From: a bacterium
GTDB lineage: Bacteria > Chloroflexota > Dormibacteria > UBA8260 > Bog-877
Length of the DNA: 11,810 nt
Direction of reading: 5' to 3'
Assembly: GCA_021802115.1 (NCBI GenBank)
Contig: JAKABA010000117.1
Location: 1-11,810, forward strand
The position numbers were made by a program, and so were the translations under genes. This document shows positions 1 through 6,630 of this stretch, piece by piece; the stretch's first letter is position 1; every line of letters begins with the position of its first letter. The notes below the pieces were generated by a model. It did not search any database. It saw nothing but the letters and a program-made list of their open reading frames with translations, and had not been told where the DNA came from.

Positions 1-624
1 TTCCAGCTTCTCCTCCTCTCCCGAGATGTAGGGGATGAGGTTGTCCTGGATGGCGAAGGCGGAGACGCCGTCGAGGCCCGCGCCCGAGATCGCCTGCATG
101 GTCACCACCTGGACCGCGGTCACCCCGAAGGCATCGGCTAGAGGCTTGAGCACCAGTGCCAGGCCGACGGTCGAGCAGTTGGGATTGGTGACCAGCATGC
201 CCTTGGCAAAGCCCCGCCGCTCGCGCTGTCGCGGGATTGCTCCCAGGTGGCCGGGATTCACCTCCGGAATGACCAGGGGCACGTCCTCGTCGAGGCGGTG
301 GCGGCTGCTGTTGCTGACCACGGGGAGACCGGCGGCCGCGAAGGAGGCCTCCGCGGTCGCGGCCTCGCTGTCCAGCGCCGAGAGCACGAGGTCGCAATGG
401 AGGTCGGACTCGAGGTCCTTGACCACCAGTCGGCCCGCCCGCTCCGGGATCGGCGAGGGAAGTTGCCATCGCGCCGCCTCGGAGTAGGGCCTGCCGGCCG
501 ACCGCGCGGAAGCCACCAGTTCAGCTACCGTGAACCACGGGTGGCCCGCAAGACGAGCCACCAGGTGCTGGCCCACAGCCCCGGTCGCCCCGAGGACTCC
601 CACTCGCAGCTGTGGCGATCTCAT
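1..624 (-). CDS. asd: Aspartate-semialdehyde dehydrogenase, archaeal/fungal-type (5' part; cut by left edge)
   Basis: Catalyses NADPH-dependent reduction of 4-aspartyl phosphate to aspartate 4-semialdehyde, the branch point to lysine, threonine and methionine; cytosolic. The first 208 residues are visible and the gene continues past base 1; the family is about 340-360 residues. The start at 624 (MRSPQLRVGVLGATG) places the Rossmann dinucleotide loop GxLGATGxVG at residues 9-18. The catalytic cysteine is Cys150 in TNPNCSTVGL. QAISGAGLDGVSAF followed by NLIPYISGEEEKLE is the signature of the archaeal/yeast-type branch rather than the E. coli type. No good Shine-Dalgarno precedes the ATG, but a -10-like GAAACT sits exactly 7 bases upstream, so a leaderless transcript is possible. 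It is divergent from thrC, with the next pathway steps on the other strand. Family assignment is firm; the start is likely. Confidence 0.95.
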   Translation of the reverse strand, partial: MRSPQLRVGVLGATGAVGQHLVARLAGHPWFTVAELVASARSAGRPYSEAARWQLPSPIPERAGRLVVKDLESDLHCDLVLSALDSEAATAEASFAAAGLPVVSNSSRHRLDEDVPLVIPEVNPGHLGAIPRQRERRGFAKGMLVTNPNCSTVGLALVLKPLADAFGVTAVQVVTMQAISGAGLDGVSAFAIQDNLIPYISGEEEKLE

Positions 625-934
625 CGCCAAGAGTTTCGCAGGTGAGAGCTGCCCACCGGCTCGCTCCAACCCGGTAAAGTGGGATCGTGCCAACCGCCTG
701 CCAGGTCTCACACCCGGTGGACTTCGCAGGGAGTCCACGCCCCCGGACCCGGCGGCTGCGCGCCCTGGAGATCGGCCGGCCGCGGCGAATGCGCCAGCGT
801 GGCGCGGGGGACGCGCGAACCAAGCGCTAGCGCCTTCTGCCGCTGGTGCTCCCCCGAACCGACCCAGGTCAGCTCTGGTGGCGGGCCTGGACCATAGCTG
901 TTGGCCACTCCGATACCCAGGAGACCCATCTCCC
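625..934. promoter_or_regulatory. Divergent asd/thrC intergenic region with several inverted repeats
   Basis: These 310 bases separate two divergent aspartate-pathway genes, so both promoters should lie here. I see no convincing -35/-10 pair for thrC. For asd the best candidate is GAAACT (minus strand, 632-637), 7 bases before the ATG. Inverted repeats include GTGGACT/AGTCCAC (717-738, 8-base loop), GCGCCA/TGGCGC (791-805, 3-base loop), GCGCG/CGCGC (802-816) and the perfect palindrome GCGCTAGCGC (824-833). The second and third share bases 802-805 and cannot form together, as in attenuator leaders, but no U-run follows and no Thr/Ile-rich leader peptide or T-box motif was recognised. In such GC-rich DNA some of this may be chance. 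Confidence 0.45.
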
Positions 935-2176
935 ATGTCCTACCTGTGTCGACTCCAATGCCCGCGCTGCGGGCGCGCCTACCCCCACGGAACCACGATC
1001 TTCTGCGCCGACTGCTTCACCCCTTTGGAGATTGCCTACGACCTGCCCGCGATCCGGCGTCGGCTGACGCGCTCCGTGCTCGCTGATCGACCGCTGGACA
1101 TGTGGCGCTATCGGGAGCTGCTGCCGGTGGACGAGGACACACCGACCGACCTCCCGGTGGGCTTCACCCCGCTGCTGCCGGCGGCGACGCTGGGCCGTCG
1201 GCTCGGTTCCCAACGGCTGCTGCTCAAGAACGACTCCGCATGCTTTCCGACGCTCTCCTTCAAGGACCGCGTGGTCGCCGTGGCCCTGGCTGCGGCCCGC
1301 TCCTTCGGCCTCAGGGTCGTGGGCTGCGCCTCCACGGGCAACCTCGCCAACGCGGTGGCCGCCCAGGCCGCCCGGCTGGGACTCGAGGCCTGGATCTTGG
1401 TTCCGGCTGACCTGGAGCCGGCCAAGCTGCTCGCCACGGCCGTGTTCGGGGCTCGGCTGGTCAGAGTGGACGGCACCTACGACCAGGTGAATCGGCTCTG
1501 TGCCGAGATCGCCGACCGGCACGAGTGGGGACTGGTCAACGTAAACCTCCGCGCCTACTACGCGGAGGGGTCCAAGACCGTGGGCTTCGAGATCGCCGAA
1601 CAGCTGGGATGGCAACTGCCTGACAATGTGGTGGTGCCGATGGCCGGGGGCGCGCAGATCAGCCGCATCGCCAAGAGCTTCCAGGAGCTGGTGGCGCTCG
1701 GGCTGGTGCCCGACCATCCGGTCAGGTTCTTCGGAGCCCAGGCAGCTGGCTGCGCCCCGATCGCGAGCGCCGCCATCAGCAGCCGCTCGGAGCTGGTGCC
1801 GGTGAGGCCGCGGACCATCTGCCACTCCCTGGCCATCGGAGACCCCGCCGATGGCCATCGCGCCCTGCGCGTGATCCGCGAGAGCGGAGGCTTTGCGGCG
1901 ACAGCCACGGATGATGAGATCGTCCAGGGGATGCAAGTGCTGGCAGGGACAGAGGGGATCTTCGGGGAGACCGCGGCCGGCGTCACCGTCGCCGGCGCCG
2001 CCAAGCTGCTGGCCGATGGCAGGATCGCTCCGCAGGAGACCACCGTGCTCTGCGTCACCGGCAACGGGCTCAAGACCACCGACGCTCTCTCCGACCGCCT
2101 CGATCTGGGTCCGCTGGTGCAGCCTCGGATAGACGAGTTCGAAGCGCTGTACGCCGACCGAGCCGTGGCCGTGTGA
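935..2176 (+). CDS. thrC: Threonine synthase (PLP-dependent)
   Basis: Converts O-phosphohomoserine and water to threonine and phosphate, the last step of threonine synthesis. It is 413 residues from ATG 935, preceded by AGGAG at 919-923 (11-base spacing, rather long). The frame is open back to 530, but that extension runs antisense into asd and lacks family similarity. A zinc-ribbon-like N-terminus has Cys9/Cys12 and Cys24/Cys27, typical of the threonine synthase branch with an N-terminal Zn finger. The PLP-binding lysine is Lys110 in LSFKDR. CASTGNLANAVAAQAARLG (from residue 131) is the substrate/PLP loop, with NLAN instead of the commoner NTSA. GGAQISRIAKSFQEL resembles the phosphate-binding glycine stretch. 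First gene of the thrC-thrB-lysC operon; its stop overlaps the thrB start (GTGA). Confidence 0.96.
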   Translation: MSYLCRLQCPRCGRAYPHGTTIFCADCFTPLEIAYDLPAIRRRLTRSVLADRPLDMWRYRELLPVDEDTPTDLPVGFTPLLPAATLGRRLGSQRLLLKNDSACFPTLSFKDRVVAVALAAARSFGLRVVGCASTGNLANAVAAQAARLGLEAWILVPADLEPAKLLATAVFGARLVRVDGTYDQVNRLCAEIADRHEWGLVNVNLRAYYAEGSKTVGFEIAEQLGWQLPDNVVVPMAGGAQISRIAKSFQELVALGLVPDHPVRFFGAQAAGCAPIASAAISSRSELVPVRPRTICHSLAIGDPADGHRALRVIRESGGFAATATDDEIVQGMQVLAGTEGIFGETAAGVTVAGAAKLLADGRIAPQETTVLCVTGNGLKTTDALSDRLDLGPLVQPRIDEFEALYADRAVAV

Positions 2177-3129
2177 CCGAGATGCCATCCCCAGGGGAGA
2201 CGGCTTTGGGAGACGCTGGCCCACCCCAGCAGTGGCGGGTGCCGGCCACGTCGGCCAACCTGGGGGCCGCCTTCGACTGCGGGGCGGTCGCGGTGCAGCT
2301 GCACCTGGATGTGGTCGCAACCCCCCGGCGGGAGGGGGGAGTCGGCCTCACCTACGAGGGCACCCAGAAGGAGGCCGTGGGCTCGGGAGCGGACAACCTG
2401 CTGGTGAGGGCGCTTCACGCTGGGGTCGAGGCCTGGGGGGGCAAGACGCCCCCGCTGCAGCTGGTCGTGCGCAACGAAATTCCCATCGGGGTCGGCCTGG
2501 GGTCCAGCGCTGCCGCCATCGTGGCGGGCCTGGCCATCGCCGCCGAGTTGGCGCCGCAGCGGCCGGCCGATGAGTCCCTGCTGGAGCTCGCCGCGAGCCT
2601 GGATGGGCACCCGGACAACGTCACCGCGGCCTACCTGGGCGGGTTCGTGGTGGTTGCGGAGCTCGGAACCGGCCTCCAAGCGGCCCGGGTCCCCGTGCCC
2701 GCCGAGTTGACCTTCACCTTCGCCATCCCCAAGACGGGGCTCCCCACCAAGCAGGCGCGCTCGGTTCTGCCCGCCACCTACACGAGGGAGGAGGCGGTCA
2801 GCAACCTGCAGCGCACCGCCCTTTTGGTGGCCACCGCGTTCTCGGGTCGATTCGACTTCCGGCCTGAGCTCTTCGACGACCGCTGGCACCAACCCCAGCG
2901 CGCCCGGCTGATCCGCGGGCTCGAGGAGTGTCTGCGCCTGCGCCATCCGCAAGTGCTGGGGGTGTGTCTCAGCGGGAGCGGCTCGGCGGTGCTGGCGATC
3001 ACCCGAGGCCAGGCCGAATTGGCCGAGTCCCTCCTCAAGCAGGCGTTCGCCACGGCTGGCGAGGAGACCACCACCATCTCCCTGGCCGCCGAGAACCTCG
3101 GCATCCCCCACCAGTTCCGGGAGCGGTGA
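2173..3129 (+). CDS. thrB: Homoserine kinase (GHMP kinase family)
   Basis: Phosphorylates homoserine with ATP to O-phosphohomoserine, the ThrC substrate. It is 318 residues from GTG 2173, whose last bases are shared with the thrC stop, implying translational coupling; ATG 2182 (Met4) is an alternative start. The N-terminal strand WRVPATSANLG (21-31) is the family opening. The GHMP ATP-binding loop PIGVGLGSSAAA spans 104-115. GHPDNVTAAYLGGFVV (145 onward) is motif 2, and LSGSGSAV (266-273) is the C-terminal GHMP motif. About 20 residues precede the conserved opening, slightly more than usual, so the true start could be a little downstream. Function is clear from motifs and from its place between thrC and lysC. 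Confidence 0.96.
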   Translation: MTEMPSPGETALGDAGPPQQWRVPATSANLGAAFDCGAVAVQLHLDVVATPRREGGVGLTYEGTQKEAVGSGADNLLVRALHAGVEAWGGKTPPLQLVVRNEIPIGVGLGSSAAAIVAGLAIAAELAPQRPADESLLELAASLDGHPDNVTAAYLGGFVVVAELGTGLQAARVPVPAELTFTFAIPKTGLPTKQARSVLPATYTREEAVSNLQRTALLVATAFSGRFDFRPELFDDRWHQPQRARLIRGLEECLRLRHPQVLGVCLSGSGSAVLAITRGQAELAESLLKQAFATAGEETTTISLAAENLGIPHQFRER

Positions 3130-3135
3130 GCGAAG

Positions 3136-4542
3136 ATGTCAGCCAGCGGCGCCCTGGTCCTCAAGTTCGGCGGCACCTCTCTGGCAGACGCCGCTCGCCT
3201 CCGCGCGGCGGCTGATCTGATCCTGGCCCGGGCTGATGCGGGAGCACCGGTTGCGGTGGTCGTCTCCGCCATGGGATCAACCACAGACAGCCTGGTGGCG
3301 GCCGCTGAGGCCGCGGTCCAGGCCAGGACCGCCACGTGGCGGACCCTGGTCGACGCGATCGAGAACGATCACCTGGCCACGTGCTCGCAACTCTTTCCGG
3401 ACAGCACCGGGCCCACGGCTACGGTACGCTCCACTCTCGCCAGGGTCCGGGGGCTCTGCCAGGAGGCGGAGGAAATCGGGGGCATCTCGGGCTGTGCCTC
3501 CGACGAGCTGCGCAGCGCCGGTGAACTCCTCGCGGCGGAGATCCTGGCCGCCGTGATCGCGGCGTCGCGCAGGGCGATCGCGATCGACGCCACGGAGATC
3601 CTCCGGAGTGACGACCGCTTCGGCCGGGCCCGGCTCCTGGCAGCGCCCAGCCAGCACCTCATCCGGAGCCGCCTTGAGCCGATCCTGGCCGACGGGCTCA
3701 TTCCGGTTGTGACCGGGTTCAGGGCCTCCACCGCGGATGGACGGACCACCACCCTGGGCCGGGGCGGCTCCGATACCAGCGCGACCGCGATCGCCGCGCT
3801 GCTGCCGGCCGCCGAGGCATGGATCCTCACCGATGTCCCGGGGGTCATGACCGCCGACCCCCAGCTGGTGCCAGACGCTCAGGTCCTGCCCTTCCTCTCC
3901 TACCGGGAGGCGCTGGAGCTGGCCTTCTTCGGGGCCCGGGTGCTGCATCCCAGCTCTCTGGAGCTGCCCCAACGGCACCAGGTCCAGGTGCGGATTCTCA
4001 GCAGTCTCCACCCGGCCACGGGAGGAACTTTGATCGGGCCCCAGCTGGCCGGGAGCCCGGGCGTCAGGGCGGTCGTCGACACTCGGGACGCCCGGCTCTA
4101 CACGGTCGCAGGGGTGGACGGGGTCGCCTTCACCAGGGTCGGGTCGGTGGTGCTGGAGGGGCTGGATGCCGAGGGCATTCCCACCCTGATCGTCACCCAG
4201 TCCTCCGCCGACAACGTGATCTGCTTCGCCGTGAGTGGGGAGCACGGCCCCAGGGTCCGCAAGCTGCTGGGCGACCTCAGAGCCCGCACGGGCATGCTGG
4301 GGGACTTCGAGGAGACCGCGCAGGCGGGAATCGTAGTCGCGGTCGGGGATTCGATGCGCGGCACCCCCGGGATCGCCGCCAAGCTGTTCTCCGCGCTCGC
4401 CGAGAAGGGCATCAATGTGATCGCGATCTCGCAGGGATCGTCCGAGCTCAGCGTGTCAGCGGCGGTGAGGTCGCACGACGTGCCCGCCGCCGTCAGCGCC
4501 ATCCACGGGGCCTTCCAGCTAGCCGCAATACCGTTTATTTAG
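3136..4542 (+). CDS. lysC: Aspartate kinase with two C-terminal ACT domains; 3' end formed by an IS
   Basis: Catalyses ATP-dependent phosphorylation of aspartate, the committed and usually feedback-controlled step of the aspartate pathway. It is 468 residues from ATG 3136, 6 bases after thrB, with only a weak purine-rich ribosome site. The kinase domain shows KFGGTS (10-15), the SDELRSAGELLAAEIL region, GRGGSDTSA (208-216) and ILTDVPGVMTADP. Regulatory ACT domains lie at about 321-390 (LYTVAGVDGVAF) and 400-465 (VVAVGDSMRGTPGIAAK, INVIAISQGSSELSVSAAV), implying control by lysine and/or threonine. This is the longer monofunctional class (E. coli LysC is 449 residues). The last codons (ATA CCG TTT ATT TAG) lie in the left inverted repeat of the IS starting at 4526, so the natural terminus and terminator have been displaced. 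All catalytic and ACT regions are intact, so the enzyme is probably active. Confidence 0.95.
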   Translation: MSASGALVLKFGGTSLADAARLRAAADLILARADAGAPVAVVVSAMGSTTDSLVAAAEAAVQARTATWRTLVDAIENDHLATCSQLFPDSTGPTATVRSTLARVRGLCQEAEEIGGISGCASDELRSAGELLAAEILAAVIAASRRAIAIDATEILRSDDRFGRARLLAAPSQHLIRSRLEPILADGLIPVVTGFRASTADGRTTTLGRGGSDTSATAIAALLPAAEAWILTDVPGVMTADPQLVPDAQVLPFLSYREALELAFFGARVLHPSSLELPQRHQVQVRILSSLHPATGGTLIGPQLAGSPGVRAVVDTRDARLYTVAGVDGVAFTRVGSVVLEGLDAEGIPTLIVTQSSADNVICFAVSGEHGPRVRKLLGDLRARTGMLGDFEETAQAGIVVAVGDSMRGTPGIAAKLFSALAEKGINVIAISQGSSELSVSAAVRSHDVPAAVSAIHGAFQLAAIPFI

Positions 4543-4550
4543 CGGGCAGA
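4526..4550 (+). repeat. Left terminal inverted repeat of the IS
   Basis: The first 11 bases (CAATACCGTTT) match the reverse complement of the right end perfectly, and 19 of the first 25 positions match overall. It contains the TAG stop now used by lysC (4540-4542) and the candidate -35 element of the transposase promoter. Confidence 0.88.
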
Positions 4551-4562
4551 CTGTGTTATTGT
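4534..4562 (+). promoter_or_regulatory. Candidate transposase promoter, possibly leaderless
   Basis: A -35-like TTTATT (4534-4539) and a -10 TATTGT (4557-4562) are separated by 17 bases. The -10 ends 7 bases before the ATG at 4570, placing the expected transcription start at or next to the start codon, the classic leaderless arrangement. There is no good Shine-Dalgarno. Inferred from spacing only. Confidence 0.45.
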
Positions 4563-4569
4563 CCTTGAG

Positions 4570-5781
4570 ATGGCTCGTGCAGGCTGGGTTAAGCCAGCTA
4601 CTGACCAGCGTCTCTCTGATCACATCTCGATCGGGGTCCTGACCAGGGTGTTTCCTCCCGAGGTGGTAGATGCGGTAGTAGCGGCCACGGGACGCGGGGA
4701 GCATCGGCGCCGACTCTTGCCAGCGCGGGTGGTGGTGTACTACGTGCTCGGCCTGGCCCTCTTCAGCGATGCCTCGTATGAGGAGGTGATGCGGCAGCTG
4801 GTCGAGGGGCTTGCCTGGTGGAGCGGCTGGCAGACCCGGTGGACGGTCCCCACCAAGGCTGCTCTCTTCCAGGCAAGGCGTCGGCTCGGTCCAGAACCAC
4901 TCGCCGCTCTGTTCGCTGCGGTGGCTCAGCCGGTGGGGCTGCAGACTACACCGGGCGTGTTCTACCGAGACTGGCGGCTGCTCAGCCTGGACGGTACTTG
5001 CCTGGACGTCGCCGACACGCCGGCCAACGCGACCGCGTTCGGCCGGCCGGGCGCGTCACGCGGCAACGCGGTCGGCGCCTTTCCCCAGGTGCGGCTGGTG
5101 GGCCTGGCCGAGTGCGGGACCCATGCGCTTCTCCAGGTGGCGCTCGGGCCCTACACGATGTCGGAGCGTCGCTTGGCGGATCGCCTGATCCCGAACCTGC
5201 CATCAGGGACGCTGGTGCTGGCCGATCGTGGCCTGTACAGCTTCGAGCGCTGGCAACGGGCAGCGGCGACTGGGGCGGCGCTCTGTTGGCGGGTCTCCAC
5301 ACGGATGCGACTGCCCCGGGACGTGGTTTTAGAGGACGGCTCGTACCACTCGCGTCTGTACGCCTTCGCCGATCGCCACCGACACCAAGACCCCATGGTG
5401 GTGCGGGTCGTTGAGTACCGGCTGGATGATCCCGGGCGACCAGGGCAAGCCGAGGGCTATCGCCTGCTCACCACCGTGCTCGAGCCGGGTGCAGCGCCGG
5501 CGCCGGAGTTGGCAGCCGTGTATGGCCAGCGCTGGGAATTCGAGACCGTCCTCGATCAGCTGAAGACCGATCAGCGTGGACCGCGGGTCGTCCTCCGCTC
5601 CAAGCAGCCCTCCGGCGTCGAGCAGGAGGTGTATGGCTATCTTTGCGTGCATCATGCCATCCGGCGACTGATGCACGATGCCGCTCTCGAGGCGGCGCTG
5701 GCACCTCAGCGCCTCTCATTCCTGCGAAGTCTTCGAGCAGCCCGCCGGAGTACGCGCACCGCCCCTGGTTTTTCCCCCTGA
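4570..5781 (+). CDS. IS4-family transposase, N-terminal and catalytic part (ends at a frameshift)
   Basis: DDE transposase that cuts and pastes the surrounding element. 403 residues from ATG 4570. An IS4-type N-terminal domain covers about 20-90 (VLTRVFPPEVVDAVV, RLLPARVVVYYVLGLALF). The RNase H-fold catalytic core has Asp141 (SLDGTCLD), Asp219 (LADRGLYSFERW) and Glu325 in Y318-x2-R321-x3-E325-x6-K332, so all three acidic residues and the YREK motif are intact. The frame ends early at TGA 5779-5781, after FLRSLRAARR and within T5-C5-TGA; the expected C-terminal tail continues at once in the +1 frame (5768-5968). Either a one-base insertion broke the gene, or a +1 ribosomal shift at CCC-TGA joins the parts. 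Activity is uncertain. Confidence 0.9.
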   Translation: MARAGWVKPATDQRLSDHISIGVLTRVFPPEVVDAVVAATGRGEHRRRLLPARVVVYYVLGLALFSDASYEEVMRQLVEGLAWWSGWQTRWTVPTKAALFQARRRLGPEPLAALFAAVAQPVGLQTTPGVFYRDWRLLSLDGTCLDVADTPANATAFGRPGASRGNAVGAFPQVRLVGLAECGTHALLQVALGPYTMSERRLADRLIPNLPSGTLVLADRGLYSFERWQRAAATGAALCWRVSTRMRLPRDVVLEDGSYHSRLYAFADRHRHQDPMVVRVVEYRLDDPGRPGQAEGYRLLTTVLEPGAAPAPELAAVYGQRWEFETVLDQLKTDQRGPRVVLRSKQPSGVEQEVYGYLCVHHAIRRLMHDAALEAALAPQRLSFLRSLRAARRSTRTAPGFSP

Positions 5782-5968
5782 AGCGCTCGCTGCCGTCTAC
5801 GCGGCTGCAGTCGAGGAGATCCTCGATCAACCCCTGCCACAGCGCCGGCTGCGCGCCGCACTTCGCGTGGTCAAGCGCAAGATGTCCAACTTCAAGCTCA
5901 AGCGCCCCAGCCATCAGGACTGGCCCGAGCCCACCCGTCCTGTAGCCGATGCAGTCTCTATCCTTTAA
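5768..5968 (+). pseudogene. Transposase C-terminal portion in the +1 frame
   Basis: This reading frame encodes FPPEALAAVYAAAVEEILDQ and then RVVKRKMSNFKLKRP and a short tail ending at TAA 5966. VVKRKMSxFxLKR is the usual C-terminal end of IS4-family transposases, so this is the missing tail of the protein starting at 4570, shifted by one base. The fusion point is within 5768-5781. The frame has an ATG further upstream (5678), but the sequence from there to about 5768 does not look like transposase, so independent translation is unlikely. Confidence 0.8.
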
Positions 5969-5981
5969 GGAAACGGTATTG
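5957..5981 (-). repeat. Right terminal inverted repeat of the IS
   Basis: Read on the minus strand from 5981 it begins CAATACCGTTTCCTTAAAGG, pairing with the left end at 19 of 25 positions. The TAA that ends the transposase C-terminal frame (5966-5968) lies within it. Confidence 0.88.
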
Positions 5982-6270
5982 GACTTAGGGGGCACTGCCG
6001 AAATGCTTCCAGCAGCGCTATGGCCTAGGTGAGGAGTTGTCGCCGAGGTACCGGAGATCGGTGGGAACCGCGGGGGGAGGATCTGCTGGAATCCTTCTAC
6101 TTGCCACTGGGTACGAGCGCGGGGACCCTATCAAGGCGCCGCTAGGACAGCGCCGAGCGCCGGTGCGCAATCATGTCACCCACTGTGAAATTGCGCTCGC
6201 CTGCATGCCCATCGACTCCTCAACCCAATTCAGATCACCAGCCTCCTGGCGCGACCCTAGACTGGAACCC
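5982..6270. other. Region without a recognisable gene, downstream of the IS
   Basis: These 289 bases lie between the IS right end and the small CxxC protein. They do not continue lysC and contain no recognisable protein; the plus frame 6037-6270 is open only as an upstream extension of the 6271 gene and has no family-like content. A nested inverted repeat lies at 6165-6196: GCGCAAT/ATTGCGC outside and TCAC/GTGA inside. A -10-like TAGACT lies at 6258-6263. It may be the sequence originally downstream of lysC or material brought next to it by a deletion beside the IS. Confidence 0.5.
6258..6263 (+). promoter_or_regulatory. Candidate -10 element for a leaderless transcript
   Basis: TAGACT fits the TANNNT consensus and ends 7 bases before the ATG at 6271, so transcription would start at or next to that codon. 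No Shine-Dalgarno and no clear -35 are seen. It supports choosing 6271 as the start rather than 6037. Confidence 0.4.
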
Positions 6271-6630
6271 ATGTGCCGAGTCTGTCTCAGACGTCCTGAG
6301 ATCCCTGACGAGCCCCACGGGCGCTGCGAGTCCTGCCTCAAGGCGGGCAGGCGAGCCTACTCCTTCCGCCTGACCCCAACTACCAGTGGCTTTCGGGTCA
6401 GCGCCGGCGAGCTCTCACCGCGAGCGCTCCGCGACCACGTGGGAGCGGCCCTGCAAGGCTTCGTCGGCAAGCCCGCGGTGAAACCCCATCTGGTGGCGAC
6501 CCAGTGCGATCTGGTGGTCGCCGGCAAGCGGCTGGAGTCGATACGCATCGGTCCCGGGCTGGCCACGCGGGGGGATCAGGTGGTGGAGGCGTTGCGGCAG
6601 GCAGCGGCCAGGACCGACGCTGCCTGGTAG
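6271..6630 (+). CDS. Small protein with two CxxC pairs, unknown function
   Basis: 119 residues. I do not recognise the family. The N-terminus has Cys2/Cys5 and Cys19/Cys22, two CxxC pairs 13 residues apart, which is a plausible zinc-binding knuckle. The remainder is a basic mixed alpha/beta-looking domain without signal peptide or membrane segment, probably cytosolic. The frame is open back to 6037, but ATG 6271 is preferred because it puts the CxxC motif at the N-terminus and has a -10-like TAGACT 7 bases upstream. It is convergent with clpB, whose stop lies 22 bases away, so no operon partner is visible. Third-position GC preference and an apparently folded sequence argue for a real gene. 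Confidence 0.65.
   Translation: MCRVCLRRPEIPDEPHGRCESCLKAGRRAYSFRLTPTTSGFRVSAGELSPRALRDHVGAALQGFVGKPAVKPHLVATQCDLVVAGKRLESIRIGPGLATRGDQVVEALRQAAARTDAAW

Larger units (their letters stand above)
4526..5981 (+). mobile_element. IS4-family insertion sequence, 1456 bp, inserted at the 3' end of lysC
   Basis: Bounded by inverted repeats that begin CAATACCGTTT at 4526 and, in reverse complement, at 5981. The only gene inside is a DDE transposase with the Y-(2)-R-(3)-E-(6)-K signature of the IS4 family, filling nearly the whole element. The size suits the family (roughly 1.4-1.6 kb). The flanks (left ...AGCTAGCCG, right GACTTAGGG...) show no convincing target duplication, which suggests loss of one flank by deletion or recombination, or decay. 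The lysC stop and the transposase C-terminal stop both lie within the repeats. Ends are well supported by the repeat match; the exact outer base could shift by one or two. Confidence 0.9.

Noticed and set aside
660..690. TAAAGT (675-680) as the thrC promoter -10
   Set aside because: It has no -35 at suitable spacing and lies about 250 bases upstream of the start; too weak to call.
530..934. In-frame N-terminal extension of thrC
   Set aside because: It is partly antisense to the asd coding sequence, is low-complexity and precedes the zinc-ribbon start expected for the family; ATG 935 fits.
869..3111. Long minus-strand open frames (869-2320 and 1558-3111) across thrC and thrB
   Set aside because: They are antisense shadows of well-supported threonine genes and show no recognisable domains.
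4515..5990. CTAG (left flank) and CTTAG (right flank) as a target duplication
   Set aside because: They differ in length and in distance from the ends of the repeats, so they are not a direct repeat abutting the IS.
6037..6270. In-frame extension of the small CxxC protein to 197 residues
   Set aside because: The added sequence has no domain-like character, and a -10-like box and the CxxC motif favour ATG 6271. Not fully excluded.
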